NCBI RefSeq assembly: GCF_030643805.1
Contig: NZ_CP094656.1
Location: 186,001 to 250,000 of the forward strand
Direction: 5' to 3'
Length of the DNA stretch: 64,000 nt
DNA from: Alkalihalobacillus sp. AL-G
GTDB taxonomy: Bacteria > Bacillota > Bacilli > Bacillales > Fictibacillaceae
Shown: positions 31,463 to 41,005 of the stretch, piece after piece
How positions within the stretch are numbered: position 1 is the first letter of the stretch
Layout: every line of letters starts with the position of its first letter
Translations under genes and position numbers: made by a program
Notes under the pieces: generated by a model
What the model saw: the letters and a program-made list of their open reading frames with translations, nothing else
Database searches by the model: none
What the model was told of the DNA's origin: nothing

Positions 31463-32071
31463 ATGTCGGTCGAATTACTAAAAAAAGAATTGGCTTATGT
31501 CTCTCATAAGGTTTATCAAAAAGGCTACACACAAGCAACGGGAGGAAACATCAGCGTACGTATACCAGGAACAGATACGGTTTTGATCAAACGAAGCGGT
31601 GTCAGTCTTGGTGAAGTGACAACCGAAGATGCTCTTATCGTCAATATGGAAGGGGAAGTCATCGAAGGACAGGGAAAACCGTCTAAAGAAATCGGCTTTC
31701 ACCTTGGTGTTTATAAGGTCCGTCCGGATGTAAATGCGGTCGTCCATTGTCATCCGAACTATGCGATTGGGTATGCGATTCTAGGCCAGGAGCTTCCGCT
31801 TCCTACGGTTACAGCCCGCAAGCTGCTCGAGTATGTGCCTGTAGCGGGTGTCGCTCCATCAGGATCAAAGGAGCTCGCAGAGAATGTAACCAATGTGTAT
31901 AAGAACAATCCTGGAATCAAAGTATGCCTTCTTGAACAACACGGAATTTGCGCAGTCGGACCAACTCTTGAAGCGGCTTATAATGTGGCAGATTTGACAG
32001 AAGCAACTGCAAAACAGGCCTTCATCTCTTCACAAATCAAGGCGAACCTACCGGTGCCTGTGACTCAATAA
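31463..32071 (+). CDS. Class II aldolase (fuculose-phosphate / DrdA-like)
   Basis: Zinc-dependent class II aldolase/adducin-family enzyme of 202 residues. GGNISVR, KRSGVSLGE, KPSKEIGFH (catalytic Glu), VVHCHPNYA (HxH zinc ligands) and EQHG (third His) are all present. Family members split ketose-1-phosphates to DHAP and an aldehyde. Next to an MtnA-like isomerase and phosphorylases, a 5-deoxyribulose-1-phosphate or ribulose-1-phosphate aldolase role is the best inference. ATG after AGGAGGG, 11 nt behind the amidohydrolase. It does not look like the MtnB dehydratase by context, since no mtnK, mtnW, mtnX or mtnD is present. Confidence 0.87.
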   Translation: MSVELLKKELAYVSHKVYQKGYTQATGGNISVRIPGTDTVLIKRSGVSLGEVTTEDALIVNMEGEVIEGQGKPSKEIGFHLGVYKVRPDVNAVVHCHPNYAIGYAILGQELPLPTVTARKLLEYVPVAGVAPSGSKELAENVTNVYKNNPGIKVCLLEQHGICAVGPTLEAAYNVADLTEATAKQAFISSQIKANLPVPVTQ

Positions 32072-32084
32072 GGAGGTATCTTTT

Positions 32085-33155
32085 ATGAAAACGATCCAAC
32101 AGCTTACTGATGAGTTTCTTGAACAGAAGCTTGCTTTACCGATATGGTTTGAAGACGGCACACTGAAATTGCTTGATCAGTTGAAGCTCCCATTTGAAGA
32201 AGAGGTTTATACGATTACAGCGGTGCCAGAGCTGGCGGATGCGATAAAGAACATGAACATTCGCGGTTCTGGAGCAATTGGTATTTCAGGAGCTTACGGC
32301 CTGTACCTTGCTGCATTGAATTCGACCGGCCATGAACAAAGCATACGGGAGGCAGGGGCATTGCTTAAAAGTACAAGACCAACAGCGGTCAACCTTATGA
32401 AAACGATCGATGAAGTCTTATCCATTGTAAATGGTAAAGGAACAGAATTGATTACAAAGGTTGAACAGAAGGTAGTAGAAATTTTAGAACGCCAGCTTGC
32501 GTTTGAACATCAGCTCGGCGAACACGGTGCATCCCTGATCAAGGATGGCGACACGATCATGACCCATTGCCACTCAGGGGCAGTCGGAGGCTCTGGCTAC
32601 GGCGGTCGTGCTCTATCGGTTATACGGAAGGCATTCGACCTCGGTAAGGAAATCCACGTCTTCACGTGTGAAACGCGGCCATATCTGCAGGGGGCTCGGA
32701 TTACAGCCTATGAATTAAAGAAATTCGGCATCCCTCATACGTTGATTACTGATAACATGTCCGCCTACTGCATGAGTAAAGGGATGATTGATAAGGTTGT
32801 CGTCGGCTCCGACCGGGTAGCAGGGAACGGGGACCTTGCCAATAAAATTGGAACGTATATGCATGCGTTAGCTGCAAAGGCTCATTCAGTTCCATTCTAC
32901 ACCGCGACATCGAGTCACACGATTGATTTCAGCTCAGAAAGCGGGGAGTCGATCGAAGTAGAAATGAGGAACGCGAAGGAAGTAACACACTTGAATGGTA
33001 CACCGATTGCACCGGAAGGCACGAATGCGTTGTATCCCTCATTCGATGTCACACCGAATGATCTTATCACAGGCATCATTACCGAAAAAGGAGTCGTTTC
33101 ACAACCGTTTAGCCAAAACCTCAAGGCTCTTGAGTTAGAAAAAACGTTTCAATAG
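32085..33155 (+). CDS. MtnA-family aldose-1-phosphate isomerase
   Basis: Homologue of methylthioribose-1-phosphate isomerase and of 5-deoxyribose-1-phosphate isomerase DrdI, 356 residues. The catalytic Cys lies in THCHSGAVGG and the catalytic Asp in GSDRVAGNGD; ETRPYLQGARITA and ITDNMSAY are strongly family-like. It would turn a ribose-1-phosphate made by the phosphorylases to the 1-phospho-ketose for the adjacent aldolase. It differs from MtnA at NIRGSGAIG (usually VRGAPAIG), which supports a divergent substrate. AAGGAGG SD, 13 nt after the aldolase gene. Confidence 0.86.
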   Translation: MKTIQQLTDEFLEQKLALPIWFEDGTLKLLDQLKLPFEEEVYTITAVPELADAIKNMNIRGSGAIGISGAYGLYLAALNSTGHEQSIREAGALLKSTRPTAVNLMKTIDEVLSIVNGKGTELITKVEQKVVEILERQLAFEHQLGEHGASLIKDGDTIMTHCHSGAVGGSGYGGRALSVIRKAFDLGKEIHVFTCETRPYLQGARITAYELKKFGIPHTLITDNMSAYCMSKGMIDKVVVGSDRVAGNGDLANKIGTYMHALAAKAHSVPFYTATSSHTIDFSSESGESIEVEMRNAKEVTHLNGTPIAPEGTNALYPSFDVTPNDLITGIITEKGVVSQPFSQNLKALELEKTFQ

Positions 33156-33176
33156 AGACAGATTGAGGAGGATACT

Positions 33177-33350
33177 ATGTTGAAAGATGCTGTACTCGCT
33201 CTAGTAGCTGGATTTGTAGTTGGTGCTGTATTCAAAATGATCAAGCTGCCATTGCCTGCTCCCCCGATATTAGCTGGTGTCCTTGGAGTAGCAGGTGTTT
33301 ACCTAGGCGGAAAATTCATAGAGACGATTGTTCTGAAGCTATCATCATAA
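33177..33350 (+). CDS. XapX-like small membrane protein (57 aa)
   Basis: A small gene with ATG at 33177 behind GAGGAGG and a stop at 33350. The 57-residue product has two hydrophobic segments and the central PLPAPPILAGVLGVAGVYLG that matches the XapX/DUF1427 pattern. In E. coli XapX belongs to the xanthosine (xap) locus, so finding it among nucleoside phosphorylases is a consistent context. Its function is unknown. It lies 21 nt after the isomerase gene and 57 nt before malate synthase. Confidence 0.78.
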   Translation: MLKDAVLALVAGFVVGAVFKMIKLPLPAPPILAGVLGVAGVYLGGKFIETIVLKLSS

Positions 33351-33407
33351 ATGATCTTTTTAAAGTAGGCCGTATTAAACTGTTTAGTATGTAAGGAGGA
33401 ATGAACC

Positions 33408-35588
33408 ATGAGTGACTACGTGCAAGTCGGCGATCTTCATATCGCACGAGAATTATATGAGTTCATCAATTCAGAGGCAATACCAGGCAGTGAAGTGACA
33501 AGTGAACAGTTCTGGTCTGGGTTGGAAGGTATCATAAAAGAATTATCTCCGAAAAACAAATCATTGTTGGAAAAGCGTACGGAATTACAAACAAAAATCA
33601 ACAACTGGCATAAGGAGAATTTCGAAACATTCGATTTTGACGCTTACAAGTCATTTCTAAAAGAAATCAACTATTTAGAATCTCAACCTGAGGAATTCGA
33701 GGTTACGACGGAAAATGTAGATGATGAGATTGCAGCTCAAGCGGGGCCTCAACTAGTCGTACCGATCAATAATGCCCGGTATGCGATCAATGCCGCTAAT
33801 GCACGCTGGGGAAGTCTCTATGACGCCCTTTATGGAACAGATGCAATTTCCGAAGAAAATGGGGCTGTGCGCAAGGACTTCTATAATCCGGTCCGCGGAG
33901 ATCGAGTGATTGCATACGCGAAGGAATTCCTCGATGAAACCGTTCCATTGACCGGCTCTTCCCATAAAGAGGCTGTTTCCTACGCAATCGTCGATGGCGA
34001 ACTCTCGGTTTCACTGAAAGACGGACAAACTGTATGTTTGAAGGATGTTTCCCAGCTTGTCGGATGTAAGGGTCAACCTCGGGAACCTAAAGCGGTACTA
34101 TTGAAGAATAACGGACTCCACCTGGAAATCCAAATTGATCGTACACATCCGATTGGATCGACGGATGAGGCAGGAGTTAAAGATATATTGATGGAATCAG
34201 CGTTGACGACAATCATGGATTGCGAGGATTCAGTCGCTGCAGTTGATACCGAGGATAAAGTATTGGTCTATCGGAACATGCTGGGCTTACTGAAGGGGGA
34301 TTTATCCGTCACCTTTCAAAAAGGCGGTAAATCCGTTACGCGATCACTGAATCCGGACCGTCATTACAAAACGACGGATAACGAGGAGTTGACTCTACCA
34401 GGTCGATCACTCATGTTTATCCGGACCGTCGGGCATTTGATGACCAGCAATGCGGTTCTCGACCATAACGGAAATGAGGTTCCAGAAGGAATACTGGACA
34501 CTGTCATTACAGGACTGATCGGGAAACAAGACGTTTTAGGAAATGGAGGTTACAACAATTCCAAGGAAGGCTCGGTTTACATCGTTAAGCCGAAAATGCA
34601 TGGTTCAGAGGAAGTTGCCTTTGCGAATGAACTATTCAATCGTACCGAAGATATCGTTGGACTTGAGAGAAACACCCTGAAAATAGGTGTGATGGATGAA
34701 GAACGCAGGACGACATTGAATTTGAAAGCTTGCATCAGTGAAGTGAAGGAACGCATCGTGTTCATCAACACAGGCTTTTTGGATCGTACCGGAGACGAAA
34801 TCCATACGTCGATTGAAGCAGGTCCAGTCATCCGTAAGAATGAGATGAAATCATCGAAATGGCTGCAGGGATATGAGAAATCAAATGTAAAAGCAGGACT
34901 TGAAAGCGGATTGCAAGGCCGCGCGCAAATCGGTAAAGGAATGTGGGCGATGCCGGACCGTATGGCGGATATGCTAGAGCAAAAGGGAGGCCAGCTTGAA
35001 GCCGGAGCGAACACGGCGTGGGTACCATCCCCTACGGCGGCAACACTACATGCACTCCATTATCATAAAATCGATGTTTCCGAGGTGCAACGAGATTTAG
35101 CTTATAAACTGGTGGACTATCAAAATGATATCCTCGAAATTCCATTGGCCGTAAACCCTGATTGGAGCCCGGAGGAAATCCAAGAGGAACTGGATAACAA
35201 CGCGCAAGGAATTCTGGGATACGTTGTCCGCTGGGTGGAACAAGGAGTCGGCTGCTCGAAAGTTCCTGATATCCATAACGTTGGACTGATGGAAGACCGG
35301 GCGACTCTCCGAATTTCAAGCCAGCATATTGCCAATTGGCTGCATCACGGAATCTGCACGAGAGAGCAAGTGCTGGAAACGTTCAAACGGATGGCAAAGG
35401 TGGTCGATGAGCAAAATGCGGGGGATCCGGATTACAAGTCGATGTCTCCTGACTTTGAAAACTCCGTCGCATTCCAGGCTGCCTGCGAATTGGTATTCGA
35501 AGGCCATAACCAACCGAACGGATATACAGAACCGATTCTGCACCGACGCCGAATCGAAGCAAAATCCAAAGTACTCGTAAAAAAATAA
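33408..35588 (+). CDS. glcB: Malate synthase G
   Basis: Condenses glyoxylate with acetyl-CoA to malate. 726 residues is the size of the G isoform (glycolate type), larger than isoform [39 protein letters not shown] and [11 protein letters not shown]-like segments mark the TIM barrel, and the catalytic Asp lies in the C-terminal region of [16 protein letters not shown] after AAGGAGGA. No isocitrate lyase is in the window, so glyoxylate must come from elsewhere: glycolaldehyde/glycolate or purine-ring breakdown are the options. It is the last gene of the island. Confidence 0.94.
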   Translation: MSDYVQVGDLHIARELYEFINSEAIPGSEVTSEQFWSGLEGIIKELSPKNKSLLEKRTELQTKINNWHKENFETFDFDAYKSFLKEINYLESQPEEFEVTTENVDDEIAAQAGPQLVVPINNARYAINAANARWGSLYDALYGTDAISEENGAVRKDFYNPVRGDRVIAYAKEFLDETVPLTGSSHKEAVSYAIVDGELSVSLKDGQTVCLKDVSQLVGCKGQPREPKAVLLKNNGLHLEIQIDRTHPIGSTDEAGVKDILMESALTTIMDCEDSVAAVDTEDKVLVYRNMLGLLKGDLSVTFQKGGKSVTRSLNPDRHYKTTDNEELTLPGRSLMFIRTVGHLMTSNAVLDHNGNEVPEGILDTVITGLIGKQDVLGNGGYNNSKEGSVYIVKPKMHGSEEVAFANELFNRTEDIVGLERNTLKIGVMDEERRTTLNLKACISEVKERIVFINTGFLDRTGDEIHTSIEAGPVIRKNEMKSSKWLQGYEKSNVKAGLESGLQGRAQIGKGMWAMPDRMADMLEQKGGQLEAGANTAWVPSPTAATLHALHYHKIDVSEVQRDLAYKLVDYQNDILEIPLAVNPDWSPEEIQEELDNNAQGILGYVVRWVEQGVGCSKVPDIHNVGLMEDRATLRISSQHIANWLHHGICTREQVLETFKRMAKVVDEQNAGDPDYKSMSPDFENSVAFQAACELVFEGHNQPNGYTEPILHRRRIEAKSKVLVKK

Positions 35589-35603
35589 AACCATATACTT
35601 TTT

Positions 35604-35641
35604 AAGGACCATTGACCAAAAATGATCAGTGGTCCTTTTTA
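35604..35641 (+). terminator. Terminator after malate synthase G
   Basis: AAGGACCATTGA / TCAGTGGTCCTT stem followed by T residues. Confidence 0.88.
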
Positions 35642-35660
35642 ATTTTGCGAACATTATTTT

Positions 35661-35726
35661 TTGAAAATTAGAGGAATTATGACGATTAATCTCGTATATC
35701 TATTAATAACGGAATTGAAAAGGAAC
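35661..35726. promoter_or_regulatory. Promoter-region motif shared with abgT
   Basis: Three blocks in order, TTGAAAATT (35661), TGACGATTA (35680) and TAACGGAATTGAAAAGGAAC (35707-35726). The same blocks occur in the same order upstream of the AbgT-type gene (41006, 41016, 41032). Probably the promoter and operator of this unit. Confidence 0.55.
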
Positions 35727-35817
35727 TTTTCCTAAAATCACTTAGTTCTTCCGAATTCCTAAGACTATTCTAACATTTAGCCATTTGAACACAACTTAAA
35801 TAGAAGGGGAGAGGCAG

Positions 35818-37029
35818 ATGACGATCAGTGTGAATGGGACAAGCCTCGACTTAATCGAGGATATATTGACCTTTCGTAAGGATTTACATGAAAATCCTGA
35901 GCTTAGTGGGGAAGAATTTGAAACGTCCAAAAAGATTCAAGAAAAGCTTGATCAATATGGAATTCCGTATCAGACTGGCTATGCGAAAACGGGAGTGCTT
36001 GGCATCATTGAAGGTGGAAAGCCTGGCAGAACGATAGCACTTCGAGCGGACATTGATGCGTTGCCGATTACTGAAAAAACAGACCTAGAATTTGCCTCTA
36101 AAAATCCAGGGAAAATGCATGCTTGTGGACACGATGCCCACACTGCAATGCTGCTAGGCGTTGGTGTCGCCTTAAATCAGATAAAAGAAGGTATTGAAGG
36201 CACGGTCCTGCTTGTGTTTCAGCCTGCTGAGGAAAATGCTCCAGAAGGTGGGGCTGAACAAATGATGAAGGATGGCGTGTTTGATACGTATGAGCCTGAC
36301 GTCATTATCGGTCAGCATGTATGGCCGGATCTTCCGGTTGGTCAATTTGGTGTCATGTCAGGTCCGATCATGGGGAATTCCGATCGTTTTAAAATTGTTG
36401 TTAGGGGAGCGGGCGGTCATGCAAGTATGCCCCATCAGACAATCGATGCGATTGTAGCAGCCAATCATATTGTCACAGCTCTGCAAACAGTTGTTAGCCG
36501 GAATGTCGATCCACTCGATTCAGCTGTTGTTACAGTCGGAAAAATAGAAGGTGGATACCGGTACAACGTCGTAGCAGATGAGGTGACGTTGGAAGGTACA
36601 GTGAGGACATTTCAGGACGAGACGAAACAGAAAGTGAAGGAAAGATTTCACGCGATTGTAAAAGGTGTAGCGGAGGGAATGGGGGCACAGGTGGATATCG
36701 ATTATTTGGACGGATACCCGGCAACCGTAAATACGCCTGAGTGGGCGGACCTCATAAAACATACCGCTCAAAGTATGTTTGGTAAGGAGTCGATTCCAAG
36801 TCTGCCACCATCAATGGGGGGCGAGGACTTCGGTCGCTTTTTAGTAAACTATCCTGGTGTGTATTATTGGCTCGGTACTTCGATCGGAGAAGTACAAAAG
36901 CCCCTTCATGATCCAGCCTTTCAATTAAACGAAGAGGCGATTCCACTTGGGATCAAACTGATGACACAGGCTGCGATCGACACCTTATCGCGGCTTAATC
37001 AAAAGGATGCAGGAGGAAACTGCAAATGA
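35818..37029 (+). CDS. M20D amidohydrolase (hippurate/N-acyl amino acid hydrolase type)
   Basis: Metal-dependent amidohydrolase of 403 residues from the M20D group, which hydrolyses N-acyl or N-aryl amino acids. RADIDALPI, MHACGHDAHTAMLLG (metal His/Asp), FQPAEENAPEGGA (catalytic Glu) and GGEDFGRFL are clear. ATG follows AGGGGAGAGG. Its stop overlaps the next start as ATGA, so it is coupled to a second M20 enzyme. With the AbgA-like partner and the AbgT transporter it may act on p-aminobenzoyl-glutamate or another amidated amino acid. Confidence 0.88.
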   Translation: MTISVNGTSLDLIEDILTFRKDLHENPELSGEEFETSKKIQEKLDQYGIPYQTGYAKTGVLGIIEGGKPGRTIALRADIDALPITEKTDLEFASKNPGKMHACGHDAHTAMLLGVGVALNQIKEGIEGTVLLVFQPAEENAPEGGAEQMMKDGVFDTYEPDVIIGQHVWPDLPVGQFGVMSGPIMGNSDRFKIVVRGAGGHASMPHQTIDAIVAANHIVTALQTVVSRNVDPLDSAVVTVGKIEGGYRYNVVADEVTLEGTVRTFQDETKQKVKERFHAIVKGVAEGMGAQVDIDYLDGYPATVNTPEWADLIKHTAQSMFGKESIPSLPPSMGGEDFGRFLVNYPGVYYWLGTSIGEVQKPLHDPAFQLNEEAIPLGIKLMTQAAIDTLSRLNQKDAGGNCK

Positions 37030-38330
37030 ACAATCGGTTAAATGAGTTTCTATCGTCAATGACACCTGTTTTATTAGAAAAACGAAGAGAGTTTCATCGA
37101 CATCCAGAGGTTGCTTGGACCGAATATGTAACCACCTACAAGATTGGGGGAAAGCTTAAACAATTAGGTTTTCGTATCACAGTTGGCAAGGACGCTCTTG
37201 CTCAGGGCGAGCGCCTCGGGGTTCCAAACGATGCTGATCTCAGATCGAATGAGGGTCGTGCACGTGATATGGGTGTTCCTCCGGAATGGCTGGAAAAAAT
37301 GAAGGGAGGGAACACAGGACTCGTTGCTGAGTTTGACACAGGAAAAACTGGCAAGCATATTGCTCTTCGTTTTGACATCGACGGCCTCCCAATCAAGGAG
37401 TCGAAGGATCTGGGTCATCTTCCTGCTAAAAATGGTTTTGTATCCAAGCGGGAAGGCGCGATGCATGCCTGTGGTCATGATGGCCATACCGTCATAGGTC
37501 TTGGTGTTGCCGAATTCATCCATAAGTTCAAGGATGAGCTTAACGGTCGATTCACGCTGCTTTTCCAGCCTGCTGAAGAGGGTGGTAGAGGGGCGATAAC
37601 GATGGTGGAAAAAGGGTGGCTGGATGATGTCGACCTTTTTCTAAGCGGTCATATTGGTATTCATTCGATCCCGGCCGGCGAAATAGCCGCAACTACAACT
37701 AACTTTTTATCAACAACAAAAATGAACGTCGTCTATCGTGGAAAATCAGCACACGCTGGATTAGAGCCGAATCGCGGGAAGAATGCCTTGCTTGCAGCAG
37801 CGGCGGCCAGTCTCCATCTGAATGGGATTACCCGGCATGCTGACGGGGCAACAAGAATCAACATCGGAAGGCTAGAGGCAGGGAGCGGACGTAACATTAT
37901 CGCAGACTATGCGCGGATGGAGATTGAAACGCGTGGCTTCACGACTGAATTAAATGAATATATGGTTGAAGAGGCTGAACGTATTATTCAAGCAACCGCT
38001 GATCTCTATGATGTAAAGGTGGAAACAGAGGTCGCAGGAACCGCGATATCGGTAGATTGTAACGAGGAATTGATTCCACTAATTAAAAAAGCATGTGAAC
38101 AAAGCGACACGATCACAAAAATACATCATGCACTGCCATTGGGAGCTTCAGAGGATGTATCCTTCATGATCGATCGCGTGCAAAAAAACGGCGGTCTCGC
38201 AACGTTTCTCATTTTTGGTTCACCGTTACCAGCGGGCCATCATCACCCACGCTTTGATTTTGATGAACAAGTCATTCCAACAGCGGTTGAAGCTTTTTCA
38301 AAAGTGATCCAGAATTATATTAAGTCGTGA
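37026..38330 (+). CDS. AbgA-like M20 amidohydrolase
   Basis: M20 amidohydrolase of 434 residues, closest in architecture to AbgA, one subunit of the p-aminobenzoyl-glutamate hydrolase. RFDIDGLPI, MHACGHDGHTVIGLG and FQPAEEGGRGA carry the metal and catalytic residues. It has the longer N-terminal insertion (about residues 45-100, with PEWLEKMKGGNTG) seen in AbgA and missing from ordinary hippurate hydrolases. The ATGA overlap shows coupling to the previous gene. The exact peptide substrate is unknown. Confidence 0.86.
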   Translation: MNNRLNEFLSSMTPVLLEKRREFHRHPEVAWTEYVTTYKIGGKLKQLGFRITVGKDALAQGERLGVPNDADLRSNEGRARDMGVPPEWLEKMKGGNTGLVAEFDTGKTGKHIALRFDIDGLPIKESKDLGHLPAKNGFVSKREGAMHACGHDGHTVIGLGVAEFIHKFKDELNGRFTLLFQPAEEGGRGAITMVEKGWLDDVDLFLSGHIGIHSIPAGEIAATTTNFLSTTKMNVVYRGKSAHAGLEPNRGKNALLAAAAASLHLNGITRHADGATRINIGRLEAGSGRNIIADYARMEIETRGFTTELNEYMVEEAERIIQATADLYDVKVETEVAGTAISVDCNEELIPLIKKACEQSDTITKIHHALPLGASEDVSFMIDRVQKNGGLATFLIFGSPLPAGHHHPRFDFDEQVIPTAVEAFSKVIQNYIKS

Positions 38331-38395
38331 GCGTTCAATGAGCCACGATATGATAATCGAAAAAAACAATAGATACTACGATAGGAGGTCGCCGG

Positions 38396-39637
38396 ATGGA
38401 GGATTGGTTGGACCATCACTTAAAACAGTTAAATCTCGTCGACACTATGAAGCAACCGAACGGTTATACGAGATTGGGCTATACGGAAGCAGAAAATAAA
38501 GCAATTCAAGAGTTTAAAAGGATAGCCGAAAGCTTAGACCTTAGCATCAGAGAGGATGTCGCAGGGAATGTCATTGCAAGATGGGAAAGTGTAGCAACGG
38601 CTGTTGACTCTGCCGTTGCTGTCGGGTCTCACCTTGATACGGTCATTGAGGGAGGAGGATATGACGGCACCGCTGGAATCCTTTGCGGCTTAGGTGCGGT
38701 GAAGCTTTTACAGGATCGAGGGTTTGTTCCAAAGCGTCCTATTGAGATCATTTGCTTCCGTTCGGAGGAGTCTGCACGGTTTGGGGTCTCGACAATAGGC
38801 AGTAAAGCAATTGCCGGAATACTAGATTCCGAGATTGGAACTGTTGTGGATTCTAAAGGGACGTCGATCGCACAAGCTGTCCAGGATGTTGGCTTTGATT
38901 GGAGTAAATTCCCGAAGGCTGAGAGACAGAAGCAGGAGATCGGATCCTTTGTCGAGCTCCATATCGAGCAAGGTACCCTTATAGAAGAGAGCGGGAAGAA
39001 TTTCGGGGTGGTCCATGGTGTTGCCTGTCCAATTCGTCTCAAGGTAACGGTGTCAGGAAAAGCGGGTCATACGGGTACAACACCGATGGACAAACGTCAG
39101 GATGCATTGGTTGCCATCGCACCACTCGTTCCATTTGTTTCGAAGACGGCTAAAGAGTTTACGGATCTCAATCAAAACCCAGTCGTCGCAACTGTGAGTA
39201 CGATGGAGCTGAAGCCGAATGCGATGAACGTGATTCCTTCAAAGGTAGAGGCAGGAATTGATATCCGAAGCGTTGATGACGGACTGAAAAAGGAGGTCGA
39301 ACAGCGCATTCGGGTGAAGTGTGAGGAGATTAATGCTGATTACCAGGTTACGGTTCACGTAGAAAAATTGGTCGATAACCAATCGGTTCATTTAGATTCT
39401 GAGGTACAGAAGAAGCTGGCGCAAGCAGGTGAACGTGCTGGTTATTCAAGTTTATCGATGAATAGCGGGGCAGGCCATGATGTCATGAACATAGCACAAA
39501 AGTGGCCAGCTGGACTCATTTTCATTCCGTGTAAGGACGGGGTCAGTCACCATCCTGATGAGCATGCGACACTGCGGGATCTTCAGATGGGAGTAGAACT
39601 AATAGCAAGTTATTTGACCATAGAGGCGGGTGATTGA
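38396..39637 (+). CDS. Zn-dependent hydrolase (allantoate / N-carbamoyl amino acid type)
   Basis: M20-fold hydrolase of the AllC/AmaB group, 413 residues. VGSHLDTVIEGGGYDG, RSEESARFG, ELHIEQGTLIEESG, GKAGHTGTTPMDKR and NSGAGHDVMN contain the metal and substrate-binding residues. Family members cleave allantoate, ureidoglycine or N-carbamoyl amino acids. ATG after AGGAGGTCGCC, 65 nt after the AbgA-like gene. If it acts on allantoate or a ureido acid it could supply glyoxylate to the nearby malate synthase G, but carbamoyl amino acid hydrolysis fits as well. Confidence 0.86.
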   Translation: MEDWLDHHLKQLNLVDTMKQPNGYTRLGYTEAENKAIQEFKRIAESLDLSIREDVAGNVIARWESVATAVDSAVAVGSHLDTVIEGGGYDGTAGILCGLGAVKLLQDRGFVPKRPIEIICFRSEESARFGVSTIGSKAIAGILDSEIGTVVDSKGTSIAQAVQDVGFDWSKFPKAERQKQEIGSFVELHIEQGTLIEESGKNFGVVHGVACPIRLKVTVSGKAGHTGTTPMDKRQDALVAIAPLVPFVSKTAKEFTDLNQNPVVATVSTMELKPNAMNVIPSKVEAGIDIRSVDDGLKKEVEQRIRVKCEEINADYQVTVHVEKLVDNQSVHLDSEVQKKLAQAGERAGYSSLSMNSGAGHDVMNIAQKWPAGLIFIPCKDGVSHHPDEHATLRDLQMGVELIASYLTIEAGD

Positions 39638-39638
39638 T

Positions 39639-40964
39639 ATGAAGATTCGGATCGGGGTTGTAGGACCTCAAGATTCTATTGAACAAATCATGAAAGCAGG
39701 CAAGCATTTTAAAGAATTAGAGCTTGATCCGTTTGTATATAAACAGACAGAAGAAACAGAGGATATCATCAATCAGAACAGGGATTCTATCACACAATGG
39801 TTTTTCTCTGGGCAAGCTCCATATTATTATGCTTTGTCAAAAGGGCTCATTACTGAGGAAGAAGGAAGCTTCACGCCGTTAAATGGCTCTAGTCTTCTTG
39901 GAACCTTGCTCGAGGCTTTTGTAAAAGAGGGCCGAATTCTAAAGCACCTAAGTTTAGACACATTGCAGGTCGATGAGGTTGAAAAAGTGAAGGACTATTT
40001 TTCGTTAGATGGTTTATCGATTCATTCGAATTCGTACGCTGGATATTTGCCAGCAGAAGAAATCATCGATTTTCATAGAAAACTCTACACATCAGGAAAA
40101 ATTGATGCAGCAATCACCTGTATCAAGTCCGTGTACGTAGCGTTGAAGGAGATGGGGGTTCCCGTATATCGTGTTGTACCATCAGAGCTCGCCGTTCATC
40201 GAGCATTAGGTTTAATTAAGGAACGGGCGCAGTCGAGCTGGTACCGGAAATCTCAGTTAGTGATTGTCGGTGTTGAAGTGATTTATGCACCTGCATCGGG
40301 AGGTGAGCATCCGTTTTCTTTTAAAGTGAAACACCAAGAATTGGAGTTGAAGCGAGTTTTACTTGATTTTGTAGAAAAAATAAATGGCTCGATCGTTCAG
40401 GTAGGAGATGGCCTCTTTTACATTTATACGACCCGAGGCGAGCTAGAACTTTTCACGAAAAGAAAATCGATCCAGTTGATAATAGATGAATGTTATGTCA
40501 ATAGTCAGCTTTCAGTCAGAATCGGAATCGGCTATGGTCAAACCGTCTTAGCAGCAGAGGAGCACGTCCGGATTGCATTCGACTATGCAAGAGAGGAAGA
40601 GGGACCGGTCGTCATTACAATCAATGAGGATAAAGCGGTTTCGAAATACCTGGATGGGAACGAGCAAGTCGCCTATCAAACGAGGAATAAAGGGATGGAA
40701 TGGGAAAGGATTTTCAAGAATGCTTCAATCAGTTCATCCTTAGCAGCGAAGATCGAGTCACTCGCTTATCATTATGAAAAATCGTCACTCTCATCTCAAG
40801 ACCTGGCACGCTGGTTGAAGAGCACGGAACGGAATGCTCGTCGAATATTAGCTGAAATGGAACGAATCGGTGTTGCGAAAGTGATAGGAGAGGAGTCGAC
40901 AGGGCGAGGCCGCCCGAGGAAGGTGTATGAGCTGACGTATTGTGAGGAGGGGGTAGGGATTTAA
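39639..40964 (+). CDS. Putative transcriptional regulator with degenerate GGDEF-like domain
   Basis: 441 residues that match no single regulator class I know. The N-terminal 200 residues look like a receptor region (IGVVGPQDSIEQIMKAG). A middle part (about 230-350, KINGSIVQVGDGLFYIYT and VRIGIGYGQTVLAAEE) resembles a nucleotide-cyclase/GGDEF fold without the catalytic motif. The C-terminal 70 residues are a winged helix (SSQDLARWLKSTERNARRILAEM and GRGRPRKVYEL). ATG 39639 is preferred (GAGGCGGGTG SD) over GTG 39630. It likely controls the M20 operon and AbgT gene. Confidence 0.65.
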   Translation: MKIRIGVVGPQDSIEQIMKAGKHFKELELDPFVYKQTEETEDIINQNRDSITQWFFSGQAPYYYALSKGLITEEEGSFTPLNGSSLLGTLLEAFVKEGRILKHLSLDTLQVDEVEKVKDYFSLDGLSIHSNSYAGYLPAEEIIDFHRKLYTSGKIDAAITCIKSVYVALKEMGVPVYRVVPSELAVHRALGLIKERAQSSWYRKSQLVIVGVEVIYAPASGGEHPFSFKVKHQELELKRVLLDFVEKINGSIVQVGDGLFYIYTTRGELELFTKRKSIQLIIDECYVNSQLSVRIGIGYGQTVLAAEEHVRIAFDYAREEEGPVVITINEDKAVSKYLDGNEQVAYQTRNKGMEWERIFKNASISSSLAAKIESLAYHYEKSSLSSQDLARWLKSTERNARRILAEMERIGVAKVIGEESTGRGRPRKVYELTYCEEGVGI

Positions 40965-41005
40965 CCTCATTTTACCCCGTGTATTTTCAGAAAAATGAAG
41001 GATTT

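Noticed and set aside
31463-33155. Methionine salvage (mtn) pathway
   Set aside because: The aldolase and isomerase resemble MtnB/MtnA, but mtnK, mtnW/X and mtnD are absent and a LacI/ECF context is present, so a DHAP-type split is preferred.
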